NCBI RefSeq assembly: GCF_003473485.1 | Contig: NC_053044.1 | Span: 36,646,091 to 36,710,090, forward strand | DNA length: 64,000 nucleotides | Source of the DNA: Medicago truncatula | Taxonomy: Eukaryota; Streptophyta; Magnoliopsida; Fabales; Fabaceae | Reading direction: 5' to 3' | Shown here: positions 35,116 through 47,200 of the stretch, piece by piece | Numbering within the stretch: position 1 is the stretch's first letter | Layout of the letters: each line of letters begins with the position of its first letter | Program-made: the position numbers and the translations under genes | The notes under the pieces: generated by a model | What the model was told of the DNA's origin: nothing | What the model saw: only the letters and a program-made list of their open reading frames with translations | Databases searched by the model: none

Positions 35116-36168
35116 ATGGATCCCAATAAAAATCAATTCAACACCCAAAATTCTTCTGACTACCCATCTAGCTACCAAAATCCCAACAATTATCAACACC
35201 CAAATCAATTTTCCAACCAACATCCTCAAAACCCAAATCAATTCCCCAACCAACATCCTCAAAACATGCCTAATTTTGGTTTTGCCTCAAATTTCAATCA
35301 CTCGTCCTCTGTTCCAAACAACTTTTATCCATATTATAGATCTATAATGGGATATCCATCTCAAACACCCCCATTTAATGGTTATATGTCAATGGTGAAT
35401 GAAAATTTTCAGAGTGTTGGTGAATATCCTGAATTTTCATCACAAATAAATCGTGGTGGAATGACAAGAGTTAATGAAGTCACTCCAATTCCAGAGGATA
35501 CAACTCCTAAGAGCAAGAAAAACCAGCAACCATCATGGAACACTGAACACAATTTGGTGTTAATTAGTGGGTGGATAAAATATGGAACATGCACTGTTGT
35601 TGGGAGAAACCAAACAAGTGAAGAATATTGGGGTAAAATTGCTGAGTATTGTAATGAACATTGCTAATTCGATTCTCCGCGCGATGCAGTTGCATGCCGA
35701 AACCGTTTTAATTATATGAGCAAATTAATAAATAAATGGGTTGGTGCTTATGATGGCGCTAAGCGTTTGCAAGGAAGCGGTTGGTCGGAAGATGATGTTT
35801 TGGCAAAAGGCCATGAATTATATGCATGTGGGAAGAATGTTCAATTTACTTTAAAGGAAGAATGGCGCGCTCTCCGTGATCAACCACGTTATGGTAGTCA
35901 AATGGGAGGAAATGTTGAGTCAGGAAGTAGTGGATCTAAGAGATCTCACGAGGACTCTGTAGGATCTAGTACTCGTCCAATGGGTAGGGAGACACATAAA
36001 AAAAAAGGTAAAAAGAAAAGCAAGGACGCTGCTGCCTTGGAGGAAGTGGAAAAGGAGTGGGTTGAATTCAAATAAATCAAGGTGCAAGAGATTGAACAAT
36101 TGAAAGAGTTCACCTTGGTGCAACAGGAGAAAAACAGATTGAAATTAATTGCAATCCAGTATTTGTTT
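35116..36168 (+). pseudogene. Harbinger ORF1 (Myb/SANT-like) with in-frame stops
   Basis: In Harbinger elements ORF1 helps bind transposon ends and import the transposase. The frame starts MDPNKNQFNTQN and has an Asn/Gln/Pro-rich N terminus with two copies of NQFPNQHPQN. The Myb/SANT-like block (PSWNTEHNLVLISGWIKYG, CRNRFNYMSKLINKWVGAY) and a Lys-rich tail (KKKGKKKSKDAA) follow. A TAA at 35665-35667 interrupts the Myb block after CNEHC, and a second TAA at 36073-36075 follows EFK. In both places the same frame continues with family-like sequence, so these are point mutations and not true ends. Host genes derived from such ORF1s exist, but the stops argue against function here. Confidence 0.8.
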
Positions 36169-36517
36169 GTATTCGGTCAAAATTGTTAGTGTTGTCTAGA
36201 CCTCAGTGTTTGTTTTAATAATTGTCAGTGTTGTCTAGTCCTCGGTGATAGTCCCTAGTGTTGTCTAGTCCCCCGTGACTTATTTCACCTACTATTTGCT
36301 TTAATAATTATGTCCACTGTGTGCCCATTATTTCACATACTATTTGTTTTAATAATTATGCCCACTGTGTGCCCATTATTTCACCTACAATAACTTATTT
36401 CAAATCCGTCATTGTCCACCACACAATGTACTTATATATAAGGACTCATATCTACTTCCAATTTCACAAATCTCATTCATATCTACTTCCACTTTCACAA
36501 ATCTCGTTCATATCTAC

Positions 36518-37141
36518 TTCCAAAAAAACTATCAAGACACTTATATCGTCAACCGATTTATTCAGCGTCGAAAAATAGAGGAAGGTAGTGGATCTCGTAG
36601 TAGAAAATATTTAAATAGAGATCATGCAGCGGCAAACCAAAGACTCATTGACGACTACTTTGCCAATGAGCCTACATATGACGATGCAATGTTTCGTCGT
36701 CGGTACCGGATGCAAAAACACGTTTTCCTTCGAATCATTGGAGAACTTTCAATTAGTGATAACTACTTCACCCAGCGAGTTGATGCCGCCAACAAAGAAG
36801 GTATATCACCGTTAGCCAAATGCACCACATCAATGCGAATGTTAGCATATGGTGTGGCAGCAGATGCGGTCAATGAATACATCAAAATAGGAGGTACTAC
36901 AACATTGGAGTGCTTACGTAGATTCTGTAAAGGAATCATACGATTGTATGAGCAAGTGTACCTGAGAGCACCAATCCAAGATGACCTTCAAAAAATACTA
37001 CATGTTAGTGAAATGCGGGGGTTCCCAGGGATGATCGGAAATATTGACTGTATGCACTGGGAGTGGAAAAATTGTCCTAAAGCATGGGAAAGTCAATTTA
37101 CCAGGGGGATAAGCTCACGAGAACTAATATATATTATTTGA
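36518..37141 (+). pseudogene. Harbinger transposase (DDE), 3'-truncated
   Basis: The recognisable frame starts upstream of the first ATG in this frame (36689) and runs through YLNRDHAAANQRLIDDYF, MFRRRYRMQKHVFLRIIGEL, SPLAKCTTSMRMLAYGVAAD and RGFPGMIGNIDCMHWEWKNC. GNIDCMHW contains the first catalytic Asp (codon 37046-37048). The family match ends at QFTRG. There a one-base loss shifts the frame, and the sequence then diverges before the stop at 37139. The second Asp and the Glu of the catalytic triad are missing, so it cannot be an active nuclease. Confidence 0.82.
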
Positions 37142-38690
37142 ACACATGTTAAAAGAGTGTATTTGTAATAATTTTGTCTTAAAAAATCGTGTAATAAAAT
37201 AAAAAGCAATTAGTGTGGCATATTCAAATTTTTAAAAGTATAAAAAATTGTTTGTCTTAATACAAATTTCTACTTTTAAGTTCTTTAACATACTGTCATT
37301 TGGATCCAAATTATCATGACCCTGCATATTTTAATCATGTGTATAACATTTTAATTACACTTCTATCATCATGCTTTAGAGATATACATTTTTGTCCACC
37401 GCTCCATTATTTACATTTTTGTCCACCTTGTCCACCGCTCCATTATTTTCATCAAAAGAAAGAGAGATAAATGAAATACAACAAAAAGGTCAAAATACTT
37501 TCAACTGCTTTTCCACCGTTTGCACATTTCTATCGTATCCACCACCCCAAATTAACCAAGTATGGGTGTAGATCACTATGTATGATACAAGTACCATATG
37601 TGTACTTGGTATTGATATGCATCCGGTACAAATACTTCATCACTTTAGAAGTACTCATGCTTCGGAGGTTCTATCTCTATAATATATTATAAGTTTATTT
37701 GTATTTAGACCGACAAATATCACTTTAAACTCATACAAAAACAACTACAAAGTGTCAGATTCGAATATAGATGCCCGTGTCTAGCCTAACAATATATATA
37801 AAAAAATAAAAAATAACGACAAAAGTATCATTTTATTAATATAAGGTGAAATACAAAGTACAATTAGCACTTAAACCACATAAGCAGGTAAAATGTACAA
37901 GGAGTACCAAGCCCAATGAAACCAAAAAAAGATAGAAAAACACTTCCAAAAAACCTCAAAATCAGCTTCTCAAATTGTACTCTATAGGATGCATCGACCA
38001 GTCATAAAATAAACATGGTATCCCCTTCTTCGTAGCCGATATCCATTTTCATGAAGCGCCTTGAATATGATCCACCACCTCCGACACCGATGGTTTTCCC
38101 CAAAAAAATCAATTATTTCTTATCTTTCAAATTGTCCAAAGAGTTGTGTCAAACCAACGTTGATCCTTTTTTCTCTTTCCCATCCCAAAGAAGAGACATC
38201 AACCTTGGAACAGGGAGAAATTATTTTCTGGAAAAATAAACCTCAAACAATATCAATTTGACCCTTTAAGATTTTATACTAAACTAGTGTCAAGACAAAC
38301 ACTAATGTACCCGTTTTTTCGCTTTTCTATTGCGCTTAGCTGTATGTTTATTTTATCATATTTTGTTATAAATTTATTGGAATAGACCTTAATCAATTAA
38401 AGATTAACTTATATTGGTTTTATTATAGTGAAATGATTTCTATTATCATGGGATTTAAATGGTTTTCTTATTAAAATTTATAATAATATCATAAAAAAGA
38501 TAAAATAGTAATTTAAAAAAGATAATATCGAGAAGAAAAATGTAAGCCAAAACCATGTATTTTCTTTATATATAGTAGAATCGAAGCTGAGACCTTGAGA
38601 TGAGCACACTCCAATATCCGAAGCTAGTACTATCGGGCCAACCAAAGTTGGTTTGAAATCAATATTATTTAATTTGATCTTGTTAAATTT
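37142..38690. other. Intergenic, AT-rich, no gene seen
   Basis: Frames at 37471-37692 and 38051-38261 have no domain I recognise. The less AT-rich part at 37830-38260 could be a degraded coding or retroelement fragment, but I cannot support an identity. Confidence 0.4.
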
Positions 38691-38694
38691 GCCT

Positions 38695-39310
38695 CGAAAT
38701 TGGTTTTGCTGGAGGTGAACTCGTGACACAATTTTATAAACTGTGGCACGATTTTTAGGCAGAATGCAAGGAAGCTACTAGAAGCAAAATCGTGGCGCGA
38801 TGGTAAAAATTGTAGTGCGATTTTGGGATATGGATGTAGTACTGTGTTGTGTACTATCTTTATCGTGGTACGATTTAAGCAAATCGTGACACAATTTTGC
38901 ACTAGTTTGAACACTATTTAAGAATTCACTGTTCATTTTTAAGTAAGAGTTTCAAGAGAGATAAACTTAAGAAATCAAATGAAGTAACTGTCTTTGGTGA
39001 TGGTTCTTTTGGGCTGAGAAACATTTGTAAACATATTAGGTGATTGAAATAATTGAGTCTCTTGTTATTGGTAAGAGATTGAGAAAATAGTAGAAACTAT
39101 GTTTTGTTCTTAGAGAGCTTGTTGAAGCTAAGTTCTTGTAACCATTTTATGTCTTTGTAAAGAACTCATTGATAGTGGATTAGAGAGATCAATCTCTCTC
39201 CAGAGGAGGTCATTGTTGGACAAAACTTGGTAAACATTTTTTGGTGTGTTTGTTTCTTTTCTCGATTTATCTTTTGTTTGTGGTTTTGTGCTTTACACCT
39301 GGTTCCTACA
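38695..39310 (+). mobile_element. Possible LTR retrotransposon LTR fragment
   Basis: The segment contains four or more copies of a CGTGGCACGATTTT-like phrase (38740, 38792, 38865, 38884). It is followed by a TTCTTGTAACC, ATCTCTCTCCAGAGG and GGTAAACATTTTTTGG series and ends near TACACCTGGTTCCTACA. This is the style of Copia-type LTRs in legumes as I recall them. No partner LTR, primer site or coding region is visible, so it would be a solo or partial LTR. Confidence 0.35.
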
Positions 39311-40200
39311 TTAGATCTATGTTTGAGGATTGCATCAACCAAGCAGACGTACGGTCATATCTCTTAATTAATCGATCCTTTAATCAGATACTATTTTTAA
39401 AAAAAAAGTTATAGGATTGTATCAACCATTCTTATGTTATCAAATTCGTACATTTTTAACATGTTTCACTTCATTTTAAATGCACACATGATGTTAACAA
39501 ATTTACTGTCATTACAATAATCCATACAAATGCAAATAGAGACAAAAATAAAATAAATATTTCACATTTCATAATCATTCTATAAAATTGATAGTAATGT
39601 CGAAAACTATGTAATTACCATCCTAAGATTACAATTTAAGTATTTAAGTCATTGCATTGTGTGGTTGAAGTGATCACGTGCATCATGCAGGTGACTGAAG
39701 GACCATCATGTGATAAAGAGTATTGGCTTAGCTATGATAAATACTTTTTGTCTAACTATTTAAGTTGAAATAGAGGCTCCATCAAAATAATGCCATGTGC
39801 AGGGTCTCCATGGAGACCACCACTAAAGAATAGATGATCTAGCAACGTCACCACTAATACAAGTCGTATATAGATTTGGCGCAAGGCATTTGTCTGCATG
39901 TTTCCAAGTTCCAACAGTATTGTACTCTTTAATAATTAATATATTTTTGTTTTATCTATTCATTTATCTATAGTACTATTATACTATATCTAAAATGAAT
40001 ACGTTAATTAGTTCTAGGATTAAACTTTACTTCTCAAAGTTTCATTGGTTTCAACAGGATTGTCCAATTCCCTAGCATAAAGCCATAAATAAACATATTC
40101 GTGGTAAAAATTGTAAAATTACAGTTATGAGTATATCTTAATTAAGTTGAGGTTTTGTTTGAGAGTTTGAAAGGGAGGAGATTGGAGGGATTCGAAGATA
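39311..40200. other. Intergenic, no gene seen
   Basis: This is AT-rich sequence without a domain-bearing frame or repeat I can define. Confidence 0.45.
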
Positions 40201-40473
40201 CTCCCTCCGTCCTAAATTGTATGATGTTTTGGGCATTTCACACATATTAAGAAATGTAATTAATATTGTGTGGGAAAAAGATATTATGAGTTGTTTTACA
40301 AAATTGTCCTCAATAAATGATATGAGAAATATAAATGAAGGAATTGAAAGAAGAGAGTAATAAATAGTTAAAGATATAATATGAAAGGTAACATTAATTT
40401 TTCATTGGTATTGTAAAGCGACATATAATTTGGAACAAATATTTTTTCTAAAGTGACATACAATTTGAGGGAG
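40201..40473. mobile_element. Stowaway-like MITE (CTCCCTC ends, TA TSD)
   Basis: The left end CTCCCTCCGTCCTAAATTG and the complement of the right end CTCCCTCAAATTGTATG are inverted repeats. TA lies on each side (40199-40200, 40474-40475). CTCCCTCCGT ends with TA duplications are the hallmark of Stowaway (Tc1/mariner-derived) elements. The element is 273 bp and has no coding capacity. Confidence 0.75.
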
Positions 40474-40550
40474 TATGAAATATAGAGAAATCTTTCTCAT
40501 TTTTTTAAGGGGTATATTTTTATAGAATGATAAATTAATATTTATGATTA

Positions 40551-40586
<36 letters not shown>

Positions 40587-41179
40587 ATATAGACTAATTT
40601 TGAAAAATTCACAAAACTCTCCTTCAACATTTTTTGAGATCCTCCAAATGAGGAGGATTTTGTGTTATGAAGAAAAACAAACCCCGAAAGCCTCCTTCTT
40701 AATTTTTTCTATTTCTTTCAATTGCCCATTTTTTTTTCTTTCAAAACCATCCCCTGTGTTCCCCTTCAAACTCGCAAACAAAGCCTAAAAGTCTAAAACA
40801 TGCTATAAGAGATTTATCAATAATGATTTTGTAAAGAATTACATAATTGAGTCATAAAAAACGAATTCCATTCTCCTCTCTTCTCTTCTCTCCTTTCCAA
40901 ACCTTAGTCGTCACCAATTTTCTTCTTCTTATCTACTACAAAAGGGTGCTTTAAGGAATTTTGATCAAAAATCACACCTCCAAATTGTTTTTCCTTCTTG
41001 GTTAGTTAAATAAGTGATCTTATTTCGTTTATTTTTGTGATTTCATCGTCTTTGCACGACTGTATTTTTATTTTCCGTCTTTTTGCGGTGAATTTTTTGA
41101 ATTCTCGCCATAGTGTGGTACATAATAAATGTTTTTGGAAACTAGCTCTCAATACTTTCTTATTGATGCTTATAAAATA
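40474..41179. other. Spacer with T30 run between two Stowaway-like elements
   Basis: A run of about 30 T lies at 40553-40582. The frame at 40600-40788 has no recognised domain. Confidence 0.5.
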
Positions 41180-41462
41180 CTCCCTCAGTTTCAAAATGAG
41201 TGTCGCTTTAGTCAATTGCACACAGATTAAGGAATGAAATAAAGTAGTCAAATGTCATAACAATTTTACCAAATTATCATAATCAACTATTGATTTGTTT
41301 TTCATTAAAGAAAAAATAATACTTTGGAAGTAATGTAACATAATATTAATTGAAGGGTACAATTAAAAATAAAAAGTTATCATTGCATTGGAAACTGAAA
41401 GTGACATTCATTTTAAAACAATTTTTTTTGCTAAAACGACACTCATTTTAAAATGGAGGGAG
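41180..41462. mobile_element. Stowaway-like MITE (CTCCCTC ends, TA TSD)
   Basis: The left end CTCCCTCAGTTTCAAAATGA and the complement of the right end CTCCCTCCATTTTAAAATGA pair over about 30 bp, including GAGTGTCG. TA flanks lie at 41178-41179 and 41463-41464. It is 283 bp long and related in its ends, but not its interior, to the element at 40201. Confidence 0.75.
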
Positions 41463-43202
41463 TACCTCCTTCACCATAAATGCAAGGTACACAATTTCTA
41501 TCCACTTAATACCTCACACACTCAATACTTCCTTAACTTTTTTTTTTAAACACTTCCTTAACTTTCTTATCGAGTGAACATAAGAGTATTTGCATGTACC
41601 ACCTCCAACATCAATCTCAACGACAACTATTCAATCTCGACCACTCATCTCGATCACGAACCAATAATTATTTGAAACATTGTTATTTTTATTGATTCAT
41701 AAGCATTTTAAAACCAGACCGATAGAGGTGTCTAACTAAAACAACACCAATACATATGCTTTGTAATCCCTAAAGCTTGCCATGAATCAAGGAGGGAGGG
41801 AGGGACCACGAAACTTGTCTTCATCGTGTCCTAATTTAGCCAGAACCGGAGAAAAAGGGGCAGCTCGGAAATCTCAATATGCAAAGACAATTTGAGTAAT
41901 GGGGATAATGTAATTAATTTCAAAACATCTCAAAGTAAGGTGTAATTCTCTGATGTTGAACTTTTATATAAATTATTAATTAAATGGCTTCTTAAAATGC
42001 AACATTGATGTGTACTTTTCATTGGAATCATGAGATTAATTACATTAGTTGGTGTCTTAGGGATGATATGATGCATTTTGTTAAGATGTTATCTTCTTGG
42101 TCCACCACTATTTGAGAGAGGGAAAGATTTTGAGTCTCCTTCAATCTCTTAACTAGATTTAAAATTTGGGTCATCAAAATGTATCTTTGAAGTAGACTCA
42201 TAATTTGTAGCCAACATATATTATGAAGTGCTTCAAATTTAATTCTATTATTCTCCGCGTTAATTTTTATTTTTGAAAAAGTTAAATTAGCCCATCCAAA
42301 ATGACACCGAGGAGAATAAAACATTTTCACAATATTTATTTGCTAGAATGTGATTAAAAATGTGTATAAATTTTGTAAACTAACCATTGCATACAAATCA
42401 AACTCTACGTATATAAAAAGGGACACATATACAAAATATCAATGTCCTGAATAGATAAGCATTTCCCTAACTCATAGTTATTTCTTTAATTAGACAAATA
42501 GTAGTTGAATGATAATCATCAACAGTACTAATGAGAGGCGTTTAGCTGGTTTTTCAAGTTGATAGAACATCTAATCCCTCAAAGCTCCACTCTACCTCCC
42601 TACTTATTACTAATAATGACAATATTTACTGCTGATTCACTTCATCTGCTCTCTAATCTCTAATGTTAATTGCTAAACCAAAACTCTCTTTCTCTTACCA
42701 AAAGAGGGTCTTAGTTCAATCTTGATTCTTGCCTTTAAAGTTTAATTTTTTCTTGCTTCTTAAGCAGCCATAGTCCACAGATCTGGGGCAATAGTGGTTG
42801 CCCCCTGCCCCTACACAATATTTAAATAATTAATTTATAATTATAATAAAATAACATATGATCCAATAAGATTATAATAAAAACAAAAACACATAACTTG
42901 CATCTGTTAACTTTGACAAATCCTATGTGTCAGCTATTTAGTGGCATTAGGTGATTATAAGTAGTTGATTGTTTTTTGTTTTATTCAAATACTAGTAATG
43001 ATTTTAGATTTGGGTTATGTGTCACAATCTCATGCCATTACACAATCAACAACATCACTAACCATTGAATCAAAATCAAACAATCCACATTTTAATACAA
43101 AATTCAACTATTATTCAAAATTAAATATTAAATTTAAATATAAACCGTTTAATCTTAATCTGACGACTATCAATATGAAATCATATAACATAAATTTTTC
43201 TT
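41463..43202. other. Intergenic, no gene seen
   Basis: This is AT-rich sequence. The minus-strand frame at 42040-42330 and the plus-strand frame at 42965-43210 have no recognisable domain and AT-driven composition. Confidence 0.45.
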
Positions 43203-43306
43203 GGTACTAACAATATCGTTGTAAGTTTAACTCAATTGATAGAAACAATACCTAATATGCACAAGATCCAAAGTTCAAATCCCAGAAAAAAAAAGGTACT
43301 AGCAAT
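43203..43306 (+). mobile_element. Short tRNA-derived SINE with ~12-bp TSD
   Basis: The body at 43215-43294 starts TCGTTGTAAGTTTAACTCAA (box-A-like), has AAGTTCAAATCCC (box-B-like) and ends in an A run. Flanking repeats GGTACTAACAAT (43203-43214) and GGTACTAGCAAT (43295-43306) differ at one base. Size, tail and duplication match the other SINEs in the window. Confidence 0.7.
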
Positions 43307-43732
43307 AACATGTTGGATTTGAGCTTAATGTTTAAAATTTTAAAAACAACCACAACACATCTAATTATATTTTGTCAAAAATCATATAGACTCTACAATT
43401 TAGGAAAATACAAAAGTACTATAAAAATACAAAAATAGTACTACTTTTTAAAGTACATAATTTTATCTAGCTTTGTGTAAACACTAAACACACATTTAGG
43501 ATTCTCTTTTACTCTTCACTTTTGTCAGTCCTTGGGTTCTGAGTAGTTTCTTTTGGGTTGGGTTGAATTTATTGTAGTAGAATAGAAAGAAACTCTCACC
43601 ATTCTCAAAAAAATCACCATCTTTCTCACTTCTTTCTCCCACCCATTTTCCAAATCTCTTCAAATTCCATTTCTTTCTACTCGATCCATTCATTCTCTAT
43701 CTTAAAGTTTCCATCATTTGTCTCTTAACAAG
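43307..43732 (+). promoter_or_regulatory. Promoter and first leader exon of the C2/coiled-coil gene
   Basis: The sequence changes from AT-rich to CT-rich (TCTTTCTCACTTCTTTCTCC near 43620) just before the leader donor at 43732. This is the usual look of a plant transcription start and leader. No TATA box was fixed with confidence. Confidence 0.4.
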
Positions 43733-44170
43733 GTATGTTCTGCAAAAAAACATTTTTTTTTTTTGTTCTATTGTTCTAAAAATGTTTTTTTTTTTGGTGA
43801 ATTTTTGTAGCCATGTTAATGATTTAGTTCAGTTGGAATGAAAATGACTCTGAACTCTCATCATTGCTTTTATTTTTCTATAAAAGGGAAAATCTTTCTT
43901 AGGAAATTTAACTTAGAGATCTAGTATTTTTGTTTCATTATTACTTAAGATATCTTAAGAAGCTTCATTATCTTGGATTATACTTTTAATTCTAGATCAG
44001 TAGGGTCCTAAGTTGGTTTGAGTGTTTTTTAATAGCTGATTTGCTTTTAAGGTTTGTTTAGTTAAGCTTTAAGTTATGTTAGTAGAATAAGTTAAGTTTT
44101 GTGTTTAAACAAGGATAAGTGATTAAGTGTGAATTGTGAATGTGGATTTTTTTTCTTTTTTTGAATTCAG
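43733..44170 (+). other. Leader intron of the C2/coiled-coil gene
   Basis: The donor AACAAG|GTATGT at 43732/43733 and acceptor TTGAATTCAG|GTG at 44170/44171 define a 438-bp intron upstream of the ATG at 44273. Confidence 0.65.
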
Positions 44171-44272
44171 GTGAACCACATTTACTGTAAATTACAGTTA
44201 GCTGAGGATGAAAATGTGACCTTCAAGTTTTGGAGATTAATATATGTTAGATGTGATTAATTTTCTGGAATA

Positions 44273-47200
44273 ATGTCTAGAGTTACCAAGTGGAAGATTG
44301 AGAAAACAAAAGTTAAGGTGGTTTTTCGCCTTCAATTCCATGCTACACATGTAAGTTTTTTATATTCTACAATTTTTTTACTTCGTTTTTTGGTTTGGTA
44401 ATTTAAACTTTTCAACTAGATATGGAATTCAGTTTTTTGGTTGTTAGAAGGGGGAAAAATCAAATCCTTGTAACTTGTTATATGAACTTCAATCTGCAAC
44501 TCAAACATGACCAGTGTGCATTGCACAGTTGGTCAAAGTTGCCATTTAAGCTTCAATCGGAGAATTTATTCAAATCCAGTTGGCATTGTGTTATACTCTG
44601 CATACTTGTTATTCAATCTTATGTTCCAACCGATTTGTAAATTTCTTTTCTTCCTTATAGTATCTGATTATTAATTTCTATAGAATTTTCAATTTTTATA
44701 TTGCCTTCATTAGACATAAGAGGGCCAATTAACCTATGACCTACTTTTCAAATATTTTCGTGAAAAGAAAAACTAAACAAGAGAAGCAGAGGGTCAAGCA
44801 AGCTGTTTAAAAGTAAAGTGACAAACTTTTCAGTGGCCGTGGCCCCAAACAATATATTAAAAGTGAAATTAATGGCTCATATTCTATACTAATCATGTGA
44901 TGGCTCAAGCTTCTGTGTTTGACACTGGTTCTAAACTTCTTTGTTAAGACCAAAATGATTTTCTGTAACATTTCTAGGTTTATACAAACATAGGAAAAAT
45001 TTAAAATTCTTGGCCAAATTTAGCAGACTGAAACAGTTATTAGGTTCAACTTTCTCCTGCCTTGCTGAAAAGTTAATCAAGCTCTAGATAACATCTGAGT
45101 TCTCTTAATCCAAGTATCAGATTCTTTATCAACTAAGTTCGTTTGGAACTGTTAGGATATAGAATAAAGGGAAATTAGAATAGCTAAAGTAAGGTAGTTA
45201 AGAGTTGTTAGAGTAGTTAGTTAATCGACTAGTTAGAGTATTTGTATAAATATTAGAATACAAGGATAGAGATCATTATTGAATATTTTAGACATTTTGA
45301 ATAGAGTAGGGATTGTATTGTGAAGGGGGAAAGCCTTGGAGGATAGATTTCTCTCATTCTTTATAAATCTTTCAATAAAACTGAACCTCATGCTCAGTCA
45401 CCGACTAAAACCCCTTAATCTTTGTTGCCGGGGTTTGAATGGTGGAAACAGAAGCCAAGAATGATGGCGAGTCTAGTAGAGCCTTGGAGGAAAAAGAATT
45501 CGAGTCTGAGAAGGAATGAGAATCTGCATCCCTAGTTAGAGATGGTTCTATTCACAATAATGATCTCTATCCGTGTATTCTCCTATTTATACAAACACCC
45601 TCATACTGATCCGCAACAACTCTTAACTACTCTAATCTCCCTTTATTCTATATATTCTATGAGGGACTCATTTGTTTTAGTTATTTCACAAAATTTCCAA
45701 CCTCTTTCTTGATTATGTGCCATTCAAAAATGTCATCTTGAGAATGTAACATGACTGAAGTAACTTGAAGTTCAATATATGCTGACATGGCCCATAATAT
45801 TGTCAGCACTCAACACTAAACTTATTGGCCCTTTTTTGGGTGATACCTTTGAGAATTATTTTATTTGAGCAGTCACCATGATTAATTAATTAATTAATTA
45901 AAGTAGTTTATATTAAATCAAGGCAATGGATTGCGGAAATACAACTTTGCCGAATCTTCATGACATAAGTATATGTTTAATCAACTTTACTTTTTTACAG
46001 AGTTATTGTTATTACTGACATTTACATAGTTGTAGATCTATTTTTTTATGCAGTTACTGACGGTAAATTTTGTTTTTGCGTGGTCTCTAGATTCCACAAT
46101 CTGGATGGGATAAACTGTTTATCTCTTTCATCCCTGCTGACTCTGGGAAGGTTACATCAAAAACAACCAAAGCAAATGTGAGAAATGGTACTTGCAAGTG
46201 GTCAGATCCAATCTATGAAACTACAAGACTCCTTCAAGATATTAAAACAAGACAATATGAGGAGAAAGTTTACAAACTTGTTGTGGGGATGGTAACGTTC
46301 TTTTCTGACTTTTAGATGCGTACAAACTATTCTGCCGTAGCATTTATAGAAGTTTAACATGTCGAAACAGAATCACAGCTCAACAATACTAATCACATTG
46401 TTTACAGCTTTAAGCAAAATCCTCCATTATATCGCTTATGTTCATGGTGTATATTGAATAAGCCTTATTTCTGGGTCTTTTACATTATCTATACTTTGAG
46501 GTCTTGATTATATTCTCTAGAAGCGAGACGCAATAATAAGTGATACTTCTTCTGATTCATTCTTTTTTATGTATTAAGTTTATTGTTCAAAATAACTAGA
46601 TTTTGACCGTTAATAATAAAATATCATTTATAATGTAAAGAACAACAACTTCATAGTATTTGTAAAATTGAAGTTTCATAACAACTTTATTGCTGCCTGC
46701 CACCATTAGAAATGCCTAAGAATTGTCCGTGGCTATTAGTCTTGAGAGAGGTTAGAACTTTTCTGACTTTATTTTTTCCTTAACCAATTCAGGGCTCTTC
46801 AAGATCTAGCATCCTTGGTGAGGCCAACATAGATCTCGCTGATTTTGTTGATGCGTTGAAGCCTACAGCTGTTGCTTTGCCTCTTAACGGAAGTGATCCT
46901 GGAGTCACACTACATGTGAGGATCTCTGAACTTCATCTTCTCTGAAGTGATTTTCCTGTGTTTACCCTTTCATTCCTTATGTAATTATACAAATATGTTT
47001 CGGCACAACTACTAGATGCATTTCTGTTTCCTTGGCATTAATATATCACACATGCATATTTCTTTATAGTTCTTTAGCTACTTAAGATATCATTGGTGTC
47101 ATATTTAATGTTTTTTCTTCTTCTCATTGTTTGAAGCCAGGTTGCAGTGCAGCTTCTCACTTCCAAAACTGGTTTTAGGTACATTATTGTGAATTATGAC

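Larger units (their letters stand above)
35002..37141 (+). mobile_element. Decayed PIF/Harbinger transposon
   Basis: Two tandem plus-strand coding blocks match the two-gene layout of PIF/Harbinger elements: a Myb/SANT-like DNA-binding ORF1 and a DDE nuclease. Both are damaged. The transposase ends shortly after its first catalytic Asp. I could not find terminal inverted repeats or a 3-bp target duplication, so the stated limits are those of the recognisable content only. Confidence 0.8.

Noticed and set aside
37830..38261. Less AT-rich block with two overlapping frames
   Set aside because: It could be a LINE or gene fragment, but no motif order could be recognised, so no function is claimed.
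38573..38660. Possible tRNA-like or SINE head on the minus strand
   Set aside because: A weak box-B-like motif is present, but no tail, duplication or convincing box A spacing was found.
42040..42330. 96-codon minus-strand frame
   Set aside because: I considered a retrotransposon gag fragment, but no conserved motif could be matched.
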